Assembly (NCBI GenBank): GCA_039090855.1
Contig: CM077005.1
Location: 74,830,607-74,894,606 of the forward strand
Direction of reading: 5' to 3'
Length of the DNA stretch: 64,000 nt
Origin: Macrothele yani
Taxonomy: Eukaryota; Arthropoda; Arachnida; Araneae; Macrothelidae
Shown: positions 22,926-34,860 of the stretch, piece after piece
How positions within the stretch are numbered: position 1 is the first letter of the stretch
How the letters are laid out: the number at the start of each line of letters is the position of its first letter
Made by a program: the position numbers and the translations under genes
Notes under the pieces: model-generated
Database searches by the model: none
Told to the model about the DNA's origin: nothing
Seen by the model: the letters and a program-made list of their open reading frames with translations, nothing else

Positions 22926-24700
22926 ACCTTCGTTGATAAGAAAACTGCCTGTATTAAGATTGTTTTCCGATAACTAAAGTAACGCTGCCACTCGAAGGCT
23001 GATCACATCAGTTCATATCTCTAGTTTTCGATTACATAATTGCGCTTTGACCTATTGTCAAGTTTGCCAAACACACATTCGTCGAGAAATGAAATGTTGC
23101 GTTCATGCTAAGAAAGGTTTTTACGAGAGTAGACCAAATTTATGTAAGACTGGAATTAAACAGGAAGGTTAAATTAGATTATGCGTCACATGGCCAGACA
23201 GGAAATGCTACGAGTCTGAAATAAAATTTCTACTCACAGATTTTCCATTCGTACCTTGCTCTGGTTGCCGACTAATATTATCACAATGTTGTGTTCACTG
23301 GTATAGCTCAGATGATTATGTTTGAGTTGACGATAAGAAAGCTGCAAATTAATGACTCTTTTCTTAAAAGACGTTCACGTTACCAAAGCTGCACATTCTT
23401 AATAAGTATGGAAATCGAATAGTTGCACTTACAATGGCTTCCACAGGTAACGTCTACTAAAATGATGGTTTTTAAATGTACCTCGCTGTTTTTATGTTTA
23501 TTTTTTTTTCCTTTGTGATCGTGCAATGTTATATCATTTGCATTTTAAGGTTATAACCTCAGAAACAGAGAAGATTTGTAAAAGAACAAATGACGCGTAT
23601 TTTACCGGTCATTATTTCAAGTGAACATAGGATACTTGAGCACGCATAAGTAAATTAGCGGAACCTTGAGTTAGGAAGAAGGAAGGAATGAAAAGGGGGG
23701 AAGGGAAGTAATGGGTGGACAGACTGACTACGGATTTTCTCAGTGCAGGTAATCGGAAATGTTGATTGCGGAAAATCCCCATAGGAATTACTGTATCCTC
23801 ATTTACTCCCAACTTCGCTACTGTGAGCTTTAATTACCCGAAGCTGGGCTGTTGGCCGTTTCGGATTGGCTCCCTGGTTAAGTCAAAAAGAATCGAGTCT
23901 AAATGAAAGCTTATGCTTTCTTTATTAAAGTCATCCCAAGTCGGAGTAGTTTCCTAAATCCACCTAGCCCCCAGTACACCCGCTTCCGCCTCCTAAAGCA
24001 ATTATGGCGGTGGACACCTTGATTAAACAAAAGACTTCTTCTTCTTTGCGTCATCAGCCGAGCGTTGCCAAAGACCAAGAGCCGAATTCCCAATCGCGAA
24101 ACGCTCTTTTCTTTCATTTGTTGACGAAAATCGCGTGAAATAGAAATGAGGTCTTTGGAGCTGGTTTGTTGCTCAGAGGCCCACGTCCCAAGTAAATTAA
24201 ATAAGTATTGGAAGGTAAATAATACATAAACCGGGGTCTTAACACCTGGTTACAGTGCCTAGTTATTACCACGTAGTATCCGTTTATTTTGTGTAGCGAT
24301 GTGCTACAAGCAGCTATTAAGTGGCAGTGGAATTTTCCAAGTACAATGAAAAATTCATAAGATTACGGTTTTCAAATCAGATAAGGAAAGGACGTGATTT
24401 CAGATTAACCATAAGTTACGCATCGTGACTTCGAAAGACTTTAACGGTCAACACTTAAACACTGCAAAAGATCTTAATGCATTACGCCTTAGCTCTCGGA
24501 GACGCCTGTTTCAAATTTCACGGAAGTAACTTCACTTATTTCTAAAGAACAACAATGTATAGAGTCTCTGAACATTTATAGGAAAAACTTCCGTTGGCTT
24601 TTTCTTTTTTTATGATTAAATTCTTATCTAGAATTAACAGATAACCTATATAATGCCACGTGTACATAATAATTCAAATGGCAACGATTTGCAGCATGCC
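22926..24700. other. No gene seen
   Basis: About 1.8 kb without recognisable coding regions or repeats. Short ORFs at 23612-23812 and 23911-24117 match nothing I know. Confidence 0.4.
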
Positions 24701-24705
24701 TCTTA

Positions 24706-24910
24706 AGTGCCGCAGTGGTCTAAGCGCTGGCTGAGGACCATTCGTATGAGAAGGGTCTGGGTTCGAATCCCAGTGAGGTATGGATATTGTGATTTTCCTG
24801 CGGCGCTGGCTTTCTCCTTTCCCTGGAATCAGCGGCCCCAAATAAGAGACGGATGACTGCTTTATAGCCCTTTGAGTTGCTGACGAAAGTCTTTAAACCT
24901 TTAAAATAAT
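24706..24910 (+). repeat. tRNA-derived SINE
   Basis: Head of ~75 nt resembles a tRNA of Leu/Ser type: A-box-like GCAGTGGTCTAAGCGCTGG (24712-24730) and B-box GGGTTCGAATCCC (24759-24771). A non-tRNA body follows (TGGATATTGTGATTTTCCTG), ending near CTTTAAACCTTTAAAA. The anticodon arm is not a proper stem-loop, so this is a SINE or tRNA pseudogene rather than a working tRNA. The A and B boxes would be an internal Pol III promoter. Confidence 0.65.
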
Positions 24911-26058
24911 TCTCAGCACTGTTATCGTGTCTTCGGTGGACACTGTGTCACGTGCCGGTCGTGCGAGATAGTTTTCTATTGACGGTTGTCAATAATGCAG
25001 TTTATTTCACTTCGCCTTTGGCAGATCCTTTTCAGTCGTAGTTTGTACGGCGCTCAACATAAAGACTAGTTGATCGATAGTAGTCGATTTTATATGTATG
25101 CATATCAATAAAAAAGTAACATGGACCCTACCAATGTACGCTCTACCGTCCATCATCTGTAAATTTCCTATTCTTCCAGGCGACTGGTTTTAAACTTTGC
25201 CATGAGATCTACGTTAGTCTATAAAGTGCTGAGTTTCGTTTTTGCATCTTCCATATGACTTCCTACAAGTGTACGATTATTTGTGAGGAACTAATTAGGT
25301 CCCACAAAATGCGATAAGATGATATATGTAAGTAATTTTTAAATTTTCTAAACAATCGGTAAGATTATTGTTAAGAAATATTTAAAAACAGATTTCGTTT
25401 TCTAAGAGTTATAGCAAGGAAATATTCCTTACTACATTCGAAATATCTAAAGGATGATGGATTTCGTATAAAAATCATAAGTTTTGATCTTGAATTTTCA
25501 GTGGAATATTATTTCATAGGTGTCAACTATTCCCATTATTCTCGATCTTACCTGAAACCACAAAAAAGGAGCGCCATTTAGGTTAAATATGACCACTAAA
25601 TTCAAACGAAGTGTTATGATTAACGCATAATTATTTTTAGATTTGTCGTGCGTGATTCTACGAAAAAGGTTACAGCACCTAACCAGGACATACTGGTAGG
25701 TATTTAAAATTTTTCCTGAGTTTTGTATACTTCGTAAGGACAGTCATCCAAGCAGGAGAGCAACAAATTTTGGTCTAGCTTCCATACTGAACAACTGAAT
25801 TCACCTGGAGGCAGACGCCATTGGGCAGTCAATCTAATTGCAGCTTATAATTTGGATCCGTTAATTGAATAAAGAGAATGATAATAATCAGTAGGTGAGT
25901 GAGGAAGATTGATAGGATATCTACAAGTTACATCTCATCGTGTGTAGCCTATAGATATTGATATCACTTTAAGCTCCTGTCAGTATCAGGTAAACCCTCC
26001 CCCCTCCTTGGGGTGAGGCCGAATGGCAACCAAATGTCGCTACGACGCATCGACTGCA
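24911..26058. other. AT-rich, no gene seen
   Basis: No coding region or repeat recognised. Confidence 0.4.
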
Positions 26059-26074
26059 TAGCATCAAAAACAAA

Positions 26075-26597
26075 TTTTTGTTACAGCTTTTAGCACATTT
26101 ATAGTCAGGTTCTCATAATTTACGCAGATTGAAATGAGATATTGTTTTTCGTGAAATCAGAGACTACAGTGTTGTGATGATTATATATATGAAGAAAATA
26201 CAACGTTTGTCACAAATATTTAATTTTACTTTTTCAAGTTGACCAAGATTTCGCTGGGCTCTGGCCTAGCTTCATCAAGACGAATGGCACGTCATGAAAT
26301 CTGATTCATCAGACATACCATTCATCACTGGTGAAGCTAGGCCAGTGCCCAGCGAAACCTTAGTCGGCTTGAAAAAATAAAATATTTGTGACAGAGATAT
26401 TATGTTTATGTAAAATACGATGAAACAATGTTCGGCGATACTTTAGTAAAGTATATTGTTGAGTAACCATGAAACTAACAATTGCTACGTCATTTCATAG
26501 GACACCATTCAAAAATCAGATTTCACCAATGGTTTTGACTATTTCCGTTGCCCATTTGGCGTTACATCGAAATCTTTTACCTGTCGGGAAAAATGTG
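26075..26597. mobile_element. 523-bp insertion with 16-bp TSD
   Basis: TAGCATCAAAAACAAA occurs identically at 26059-26074 and 26598-26613, flanking a non-coding insert. A diverged relative seems to lie at 38640-39010: both share GGTTCTCATAATTTA and then, in order, TTATGTAAA and CACCAATGG / CAACAATGG-type blocks. A 184-bp hairpin lies inside this copy. A duplication this long suggests retroposition. Family unknown. Confidence 0.55.
26209..26392. repeat. Hairpin MITE-like inverted repeat
   Basis: Arms 26209-26277 and 26330-26392 are inverse copies (GTCACAAATATTT at both ends; TTTCGCTGGGC.CTGGCCTAG inside) around a ~50-nt loop. It is absent from the related sequence at 38.6 kb, consistent with a later insertion. 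Confidence 0.7.
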
Positions 26598-26613
26598 TAG
26601 CATCAAAAACAAA

Positions 26614-28385
26614 CAAACATATCTGATTCTATACAAAAACAGTTCTTAGGCAATTTCTATGGAAAGATGAAATAGCTGGAGCTGGATGTGGAGGAATGAG
26701 AAAAAAGCAAACATGTACAGTTTTTGCTGATTTTAAATGCTCATCTCTTTTTGGCAAAATTTATTCATTGTATCACACTTTTGTAACCGGTGAGAGGTCC
26801 ACTTAAGTTTCCGAAGTATCTACCTGGTTCGTTAGTGTTCGATCAACAACAGATCGTTAAGCTCTCGGAGCACGGTCAAAACATGAATTTCATGTTTAAT
26901 GTCATTCATAAAATGATTTAGTGGAACTTTCTGGTCAAACACGCAGACAATTGATGATGTGCATATTTTGCTTTAGGAAACTGTCAGTATTTAACATTAA
27001 TGTTGTTTGATCACATTTCTTGTCATGGAAATAAGTGGAAAGCTCTTCTGCTGCTTTCAACAGGATGATTCTACAGCTCAATATGTTTGTATTTAAATGG
27101 TGGCTGTATTCATTGTGCTTGGGAAGAAAGCAGTAATCATACTGTTTGTGACCTCTTCCAAGCACTGTTTTTGTAATTATGGAAACATCATTCGTTTAAA
27201 AGCTGCGTCATCAAGAGTCCGATCAAGTTGTTTTTAACTCAGTTGGTAGCACCTTTTCTGGAGATATGATGCGTATCTTCCTAAACAAAAATAGAATTAT
27301 TCCTAATTGAAGTCACATCCAGTTAACGAGAGTACAATATGCAAATGCAACAGTGTTCTTACAAAAAAAAAATTCCTAATTGAAATTCCTACACTGAAAT
27401 TCCTGAATCATGAGTTAAAACGTTGCATATATTTTCTTTTTTATGGGTTAACGAATTCCATGAGTATCGAAAGGTAAAGCGAAGGGCCTAGATACAAACC
27501 AGGGCAACTGGTTCCAGGCAAGGAAAAAAGCCAGAGCGGAAGAAATGAACATAGTATTTACGTCTTCCCAATAATTCAAACTTAAACCATTAATTAAAGC
27601 GATTAGCGTTGCAACCATTTCTATAGCGGGAAACAAAAAACGACGCAATGCTGAAGTTTTGCTAGATGGAAAAAAATTCAAAACACCTTCCTGATCTACG
27701 AATTGAAATCCGAAATCAGAGAAAAAAAAAAGAAAACTTGAGAAATTTCGTTGGCTGTAGCAGCGGGCTTTCCCTTCAGAATTTGAGAAATAATTTTATC
27801 AAAAACTGTTGCAGACATGATAGCTTCAGATAATATAAGTACTCCATTATTCTTTTCCTTTTCATGTACCTTTTGTTGTCCAGTATTCGGGCAATGTAAA
27901 CCTTTTTTGAATCATTCCGGAATTTTGGTTTTTAGCGTTTTATTTTCTGATCAAGCCACGACAGCATTCTCATCTAAAACATTAATTTTATGCGTTTCAC
28001 AGAATAACATCAACTTCGACGATTCGAGGAAGTCACAATAAAAAGTCGAAATAAGACACATTTTATTTCCACCACATTTGCATTTCTTACGAAGCAAAAA
28101 TTCGAAGCAGTGTTGTAGCGGTTCACATAAAAAATTTTGTTAGCTATAAAACCAGCGAGTCCATAAAAGTTAAGGAAAAAGGAAAAAATTCGTTTCCTTA
28201 CGAAACACAAGAAGGAGGAGCTTAATTTACTAAATTTGTTTGGGGTTTTTTTTGTTAGCCCAGCTTTAACGGCTCATTAAACTAGAAAAATTACGAATTA
28301 TTTCCAAGCCCATCGTTCCAATCCTGTTCTCCTCGTCTCATTAACTTTATCTCCGAAATATTGCTCCTCAACGATTACGATTAAA
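26614..28385. other. AT-rich, no gene seen
   Basis: No supported coding region. Small ORFs (for example 27448-27681, 27817-28041) match nothing I know. Confidence 0.4.
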
Positions 28386-29964
28386 TCTTTATGGGAATTT
28401 CCTTCGGGTTCTCCTGACCCTACGTGGTTACAAATTGCAGAAAACTCTGTACGCCTCTCTTAGAAATGGCATAATCTTGTGCTGTAACCTTCATTTAAAA
28501 ACATATTAAGAATGTAGAATTCATATTAATTTTTGACAGCAACGAATCTTTGAGTGAAAGAGAAAGTGTTTTTTTCACAGCAGTGTGTTACAGATAGATT
28601 TAGATGTCACTTAGTTCTTTGGAATGTCATTAAACCGTTTGACGAACAGCAACGATGGCAAGTTGTGGAATTTAATGGAGTCCAGGGTAAATACTTCTAA
28701 CAGCAGTTGTACACTGAAAAAAAAGGAAAACTTTCCATAACGTACAATGCGACACGGAGAGACTGGAAAGATAGGCAAGTATTGGATAAGTAAATTAGAT
28801 AGGAAATCACAAGGAAAACTGACACAGACGCTTGTCTAAAGTGCTTTCTATGTTAACATGAATTAAATATCAAATCTGTGGGAATGACACTCCACTATAA
28901 CAGCTTGTTCAGAGGAGGAGATGGTGCAATTTCTCAAAAGCATCGACGACTACAGTGCCGAAGCTGGTCTCAAACTAAATAGAGCCAAGTGCTGCCTTAT
29001 GGTCGTTGACAAGGCCGGAGTTTTTCCTCAAAACTTCGAACACATACCCGATATTGCCCGAAAATCGGAAGTCATATATCTCGGGGCCAGCATAATCAAC
29101 AACGGCAATTGCGAACGAAAGATTAAAAGGAGAATCGGAATTGTCAAATCTGCCTGACAGGGCTTACACAAATCTGGAATGATCACTACATCAGGAAAAT
29201 TTGAGGATGGTCAAGGCCTCTCGTGTTCCCCATCGCGACCTACAGTTCTGAAATATGGACCTCAATGTAGCATGTCGCAGAAGAATTGAGGAATTTGAAA
29301 TGATCTGCTACAGATGCATGCTGAGAATATCCTGTATTGTGCATAGGACTAATGCATCAATCTTGACAGAGCCGTAAACGCGCACAAGCGACTTCTTCCG
29401 ACAATCCAACGAGATAATTAAACTAACCTTCTTCGGCCACTTCATCCGGCCAGACCGTTTAGAAAAACTTTGTTTTCAGGGGAAAGTCGACCGCAAGAGA
29501 ATGAGAAAATGTCTCGCAGACAGATTCATCAATCAAATAAAAACTCTCACACATCAATCAGTTGCAGAAATCGTGGGAAATGTGGAAAATAGTAAGGAAT
29601 GGCGAACCTTGACTACCGACAGGATGTGAAATACGTCACAATGCTCGAACCAAGGAAAGAAGACAGAGATGAATTGAAACAAAAATCTCCTGTCTGAAAA
29701 CGTTTTTAATATTATGATTTCACCGTATGTCACAGTTAAAATTCAAAGGTTAAGTACATGTCCAATATATCAAAGATGGTGGAACTAATATTCGCTGCAC
29801 TGAAAGTCTATGACGTAACTGAGTCCGGTTTAAAGGGCATTTCATGATTCCAATACATCAAAGACACCGTAGTTAGAATACTACGTGTATGTACAGTATA
29901 TACAGCCTGTCACAATAAACTTTCATCAATGCTCTACGATTGCAACTCACCAGATATGCTACAA
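28386..29964 (+). repeat. Left arm of large inverted repeat
   Basis: Reverse-complement partner of 31810-33108, about 95% identical by eye. This arm has an extra ~245 bp at 28525-28770 that the right arm lacks. The arms hold a LINE 3' end and non-coding flanks. Outer limits: CTTTATGGGAATTTCC at 28387 and its inverse ending near 33107. Inner limits: GCTACAA ending at 29964 and TTGTAGC at 31810. Confidence 0.85.
28880..29690 (+). pseudogene. LINE reverse transcriptase C-terminal fragment (left arm)
   Basis: C-terminal part of an endonuclease-reverse transcriptase. The start reads FLKSIDDYSAEAGLKLNRAK, then VIYLGASIINNGNCERKIKR, the post-catalytic region seen after FADD in RTE/CR1-type LINEs. 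Downstream come YRCMLRISCIVHRTNASIL, FFGHFIRPDRLEK and RKRMRKCLADRF. A stop at about 29155 and later stops break it. It lacks the RT active site and the endonuclease. It is not the RTE of 9-12 kb; the sequence is clearly different. An inverted copy lies at 32095-32816. Confidence 0.75.
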
Positions 29965-29971
29965 ATCAGAA

Positions 29972-31809
29972 TTTTTTAGCACGTCTTTTGTAAAAAATAT
30001 TGTGCTTATGTTATCGGTTTGTCCGTTCCTCCTTCCGTCTGTCAGTCTGTCTGTAGACACCATATCTCTACAACTATTAATCCGATCTCAAAAATTCTTT
30101 TTATTCTGGGAAACTTCAGATGTGCAAATAGAGATCCTTTATCTCGTTTTTTAAACGATGCACAATTTCTACGCTAACGGTCGTAAACGCAGATCATGTC
30201 AAATTCAAAATACATTTTATTCCATATATTTACTTCTAAACATCCGATTGAAAAAAATATTTTACCTTTCTATTCCATTTATGTCGAAGACTATTTTAGG
30301 TACAGTCACTTTTTCAAGTTATGCATAGATTTGCCACTAGGGGGCATAAAGGTAAATTGCGTTTTTCCTGATATCTCTGCTTGTAAAACTCTGATTTGAA
30401 ATTGTTTTTCTGCAGCTGATTGCAGCTCCTGGTGGGACACCATTTGCATATAATTTCTAATTTTTTGATAAAAATGATTTGGCGCCTAGGTGGAGAAAGT
30501 GTTAATTTCTGCTTCTAATGCATTTGCAGTAAAATCTGAGCTTTTAAAATCTCGATTGAAAAAATTCTTCTTTCGTGGACGGATACCACTCACGTCGATA
30601 AACCTTTTCGGAATACTTTCTCCTTAAAATAATGCATGGTTTCTCCGACACTGGGCGTAGATGTATATCTTATTTTTGTCAATATCTCTGCTTCTAAAAG
30701 TCCGATTTGAAAAATTCCTTCTTTGTTTGATACAGTTTCCGGTTGGAAATGTTTTTCACATGATTTCAAAATTTTCAAGTAATTCACGTAAAGGTAAATT
30801 GCGTTTCCCCCGATATCTCTGCTTCTAAAACTCCGATTTGAAAAATTCTTTCTGTATCGGAGACAATCCTAATGGCAAATATTTTGCATATAATTTCTAA
30901 TATTTGGTGAAAAATGGTTTGGCCACCAGTGGGCGTAAGTATTTATTTCTCCTTCTAACGCATTTTGAGCAAACTCTGAGCTCCTGAAAACTCGATTGAA
31001 AAAATTATTTCGTGGACCGATACCACTCACATCGAAAAACGTTTCGAGAATACTTTCTTCTTAAAATAGTGCACTTTTTTTTCCGCCAGGGGCGTAGATG
31101 CATACATTATTTTTGTCCACAGCTCTTCTTCTAAGAGTCCGATTTGAAAAATTAATTCTTGATTAGAGAGCGTTTTCGCTGAAAAAAGTCCCTCATATAA
31201 TTTCAAATTTTTTTTAACGCACAAGTCTACCACTTGACGGCGTAAGTTCGCGTTTCCGTTTACAGCAATATGTTTGGCACTAAAAACCTGATTGAAAAGC
31301 TTCTTTTTCGGTCAGATACTACTAACTAAAGAAATTCTGTATGTGTATTTTCTTCCCGAAATAATGCACAATTTCGCCGCTAGAGAGCGCAAATGCTTAA
31401 TCTGTTTTTCTCAATATCTGTTTCTACATGTCCGATTTAAAAACTTCTTCCAATACCAGATGCCATTTACCTTGTAGAACACTTTAGGCTAGAATATGAA
31501 AAATTTTGTTGTTCACGTTTCTGTCTGTGCATGATGTTAGCATAGTTCAGTTTGTAGCTGTGTTGCAACCTCTAAAAACCCTATTAAGAAATTTCTTTTT
31601 TACTGTATGCCATTTGCTACAACAGAGATGTGGGGCATTATCCTCTTTAAATAATGAAAAGATTTCTAGGTAGGTGCATGAAGATCGAAACTTTTTTTTT
31701 CTCGCTATCTCTGCTTCTGGGAGAAGTATTTGAAAAGTTATTTTTCCTTTGCATAGCTTTTTCCATGAAGAATATTTTTCGCCTATTTTCAAATTTCCAT
31801 TTTGCAGAG
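29972..31809 (-). mobile_element. Helentron-like element, copy 3, degenerate
   Basis: Same family as copies 1 and 2, on the minus strand, filling the loop between the two arms. Its 3' end is clear: TTTTAGCACGTCTTTTGT at 29974 with the hairpin partner TTGTGCTTATGTTATCGG, then a GTCTGTCTGT-rich stretch. The ~150-bp units with CCGATTTGAAAAATT run to about 31800. The CTCF-like block survives at some units (TTGCCACTAGGGGGCATA at 30331-30348, TGGCCACCAGTGGGCG at 30920, GCCGCTAGAGAGCGCA at 31376). The 5' subterminal motif is missing. It is the most diverged of the three copies. Confidence 0.65.
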
Positions 31810-33108
31810 TTGTAGCATATCTGGTGAGTTGCAATCGTAGAGCATTGATGAAAGTTTCTTGTGACAGGCTGTATATGCATACACGTAGTATTCTAACTAC
31901 GGTGTATTTGATGTATTGGAATCATGAAATGCCCTTGAAACCGGACTCAGTTGCGTCATATACTTTCAGTACAGCGAATATTAGTTCCACCATCTTTGAT
32001 ATATTGGACATGTACTTAACTTTTGAATTTTAACTGTCACATACGGTGAAATCATAATATAAAAAATGTTTGCCGACAGGAAATTTTTTCTCCTGTCAGC
32101 AAACATTCACATCCTGTCGGTAGTCAAGGTTCTCCATTCCTGACTACTCATCACAATTCTCAAAATTTCTGCAACTGATAGATTTCTGAGAGTTTCTATT
32201 TGAACGATGAATATCTCTGGAGGACATTTTCTCATTCGCTTGCGGTCGACTTTCCCCTGAAAACAAAGGTTTTCTAAACCGTCTAGCCGGATGATGTGGC
32301 CGAAGAAGATTAGTATAATTATGTCGTTGGATTGTCGGAAGAAGTCGCTTGTGCGCGTTTACGGCACTCTCAAGATTGATGCATTAGTCCTATGCACAAT
32401 TCAGGATATTCTCAGCATGCATCTGTAGCAGATCATTTCAAATTCCTCAATTCTTCTGCGACATGCTACATTAAGGTCCATGTTTCAGAACTGTAGGTCG
32501 CGATGGGGAACACGAGAGGCCTTGACGATCCTCAAATTTTGCTGATGTAGTGATCATTCCAGATTTGTGTAAGCCCTGTCAGATCAGATTTGGCAATTCC
32601 GATCCTCCTTTTAATCTCGCTTTCGCAATTCCCGTTGTTGATTATGCGGGCCCCGAGATATATGACTTCTGAATTTCGGGCAATATCGGGTATCTGTTCG
32701 AAGTTTTGAGGAAGAACTCCGGCCTTGTCAACGACCATAAGGCAGCACTTGGCTCTATTTAGTTTGAGACCAGCTTCGGCGCTGTAGTCGTCGATGCATT
32801 TGAGAAATTGATCCATCTCCTCCTCTTAACAAGCTGTTATAGTGGTGTGTCATTACCACAGATTTGATATTTAATTCATGTTAACATAGAAAACACTTTA
32901 GACAAGCGTCTGTGTCAGTTTTCTTTGTGATTTCCTATCTAATTTACTAATCCAATACTTGCCTATCTTATGAATTCTATATTCTTAATATGTTTTTAAA
33001 TGAAGGTTACAACACAAGCTTATGCCATTTCTAAGAGTGGCGTACAGAGTTTTCTGCAATTTATAACCACGTAGGGTCAGGAGAACCCGAAGGAAATTCC
33101 CATAAAGA
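31810..33108 (-). repeat. Right arm of large inverted repeat
   Basis: Inverse copy of 28386-29964 without the ~245-bp extra block. It joins directly at GAATTC/ATAAGATAGGC near 32970, so the extra block in the left arm is a later insertion, or was lost here. Confidence 0.85.
32095..32816 (-). pseudogene. LINE reverse transcriptase C-terminal fragment (right arm)
   Basis: Minus-strand twin of the fragment at 28880-29690: FLKCIDDYSAEAGLKLNRAK, VIYLGARIINNGNCESEIKR, LTQIWNDHYISKI. The open stretch is longer here (32532-32816), where the left arm has a stop (TGA near 29155) in place of a Leu-containing stretch. Downstream frames decay as in the left arm. Confidence 0.75.
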
Positions 33109-33714
33109 CTTATAGCATGCTTCCTTTTCTATATTTATTCTTTTAACTAACTGTTAGATTTGAAAATCTGTTTGCTTCTGATACCTTCCTTGTGCTATGA
33201 GAAACTTTTTGTGTACTGTTTGTTAATTTTCGTAATATACTTTTTACCCGATTTATGGATTGTAAAAACCGGTTGATCGTTTTCCTAACCGGTTCTGTTG
33301 GCTTTTAATAGGTCTGATAAATTTAATTCGCGTCGGAACGGATTCAAGTGACGCACTCATTACAACCAAAATTTCGTGTCATATTTCTTGTAATAACAAG
33401 ATGTGGTTATTACGAGAAATATGGTTATTTATGAGGTTATTTGTGGAAATTTATTTTTAGCGGCATATCTTATATACCACTTAAGTAAAAAAGGCGCTTG
33501 TCTGGGAACACTTGTCCTCAGTGCACATAAACACACGCTCCAAAATAACAAGGTTTTCCAAACGTTCTGCATACATAAAGAGCGTGGTTCAAGGATACGT
33601 CCACCATATCACTTTTCATCAAACACACGCACACTTTATGCATCCAAAGGCCTTGCAACGCCGTGTCAGGAATAAATGTGATACGTGCAACACATTTTCA
33701 AAGTGAGGTAACGC
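33109..33714. other. No gene seen
   Basis: AT-rich flank. AACCGGTT occurs twice (33269 and 33290 region). Nothing else recognised. Confidence 0.4.
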
Positions 33715-34860
33715 AAGTTATGTATCAGGCCATCCCAAAAATTCTGTCCTTTTTTCAACGTGTGAAGAAAAGAAAGAAAAACGTACCTGAAACAGATGTT
33801 TCAATCCATATAATCAGTGCCCCCGGTAGTTACAACCTTCTCCCATCAATCGATAGGATTTTGAAACCCAGACTTGCGGAATTCCATGGGCTTGGATGCA
33901 AAAAAAGCAGAAAGGGTTCGCCCTACCTCCTCCACATTTCGAAGTGTAATCCCAGCAAAAGATAGTTTTTGCAGGCTACAAAAGAGGTGGTAGTCGGATG
34001 GGGCGATGTCAGGGGAATATGGTGGATGCGGAAGTTTTCCCTATCCGAAGGCCTGCACCGTGGCCCTAGTCATTTTCGCTGTGTGTGGTATTGCGTTGTC
34101 CTTCTGCAGCAGCACGCCTTTACGAGTCACGAGTGCTGGACGTTTATCCTGCAAAGCAGTGCGTAGACGCTGCAGCTGCTGAAAGCAGACTTCACCTGTA
34201 ATGGTTTTGTTGGATGGCGGCAGCAGCTCGTAATGGATTATGCCTTGAATATCCCACCACACAGACATCAAAACTTTTTGTGCCAAACGTTTTGGTTTCG
34301 CCACTGGTGCAGACCCATTCTCTTTGAGAAGCCACTGCCGTTTACGCTTAATGTTGTGATAAACAATATTTTTTTATCGCCCGTGACAATTCTGTGCAAA
34401 ATCGGCTCTTTTTTTTACGGGAGAGCAAAGAAGGGCAAGTATCCACATGCTGTTGCAGCTGTTGTGGAGTGAGATCATGGGGTACCCCCTTAACCAGCTT
34501 CAACACATAACATAGGTCCTGCAGATGTGGTGGACAGTGGAATGGGTTGAATGAACAAGTGTGGTCAATTCCTCGACTGTTGCCTGCGGATTTCCCTCAA
34601 CAGCAGCTTTCAGCACGTCGTTACTCAGCTCAACAGGCCGTTCGGGTCACTGCACATTCTTGAGGCTGGTATCCCCCCCCCTTCGAAATTTCTAGAACCA
34701 GCGTTCACATTTCCTGACATCCAGGGTATCCGGCCCATATACGGTATTGATGTTTCGTGTTGCCACCGTCGCTGAATGTCGATGGTGGAACTCATACAGC
34801 ATAATGTGCCTCATGTGGTCTTCTGACACTGCCATATTATTATGACTATTTATTGGGTAG
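33715..34860 (-). pseudogene. Mariner transposase, broken, 5' end truncated
   Basis: Mariner (mori/cecropia-like by memory). The N-terminal HTH region is at 34692-34835: MAVSEDHMRHIMLYEFHHRH, INTVYGPDTLDVRKCERWF. First Asp in VTGDKK near 34385. SVWWDIQGIIHYELLPP and the second Asp in LQKDNAIPHT lie at 34041-34300. A TAG at about 34040 replaces the usual Trp, followed by LPHPPYSPDIAPSDYHLF with the third Asp. The C-terminus ends near 33830, and a TIR-like end GGCCATCCCAAAAATTCTGTCC lies near 33728 (its first 20 bases fit mariner ends). The matching right TIR is missing; LINE sequence starts within ~20 bp of the start codon. Confidence 0.8.

Noticed and set aside
23911..24117. Basic 68-codon ORF as a small protein gene
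   Set aside because: No similarity or supporting context; length expected by chance in this window.
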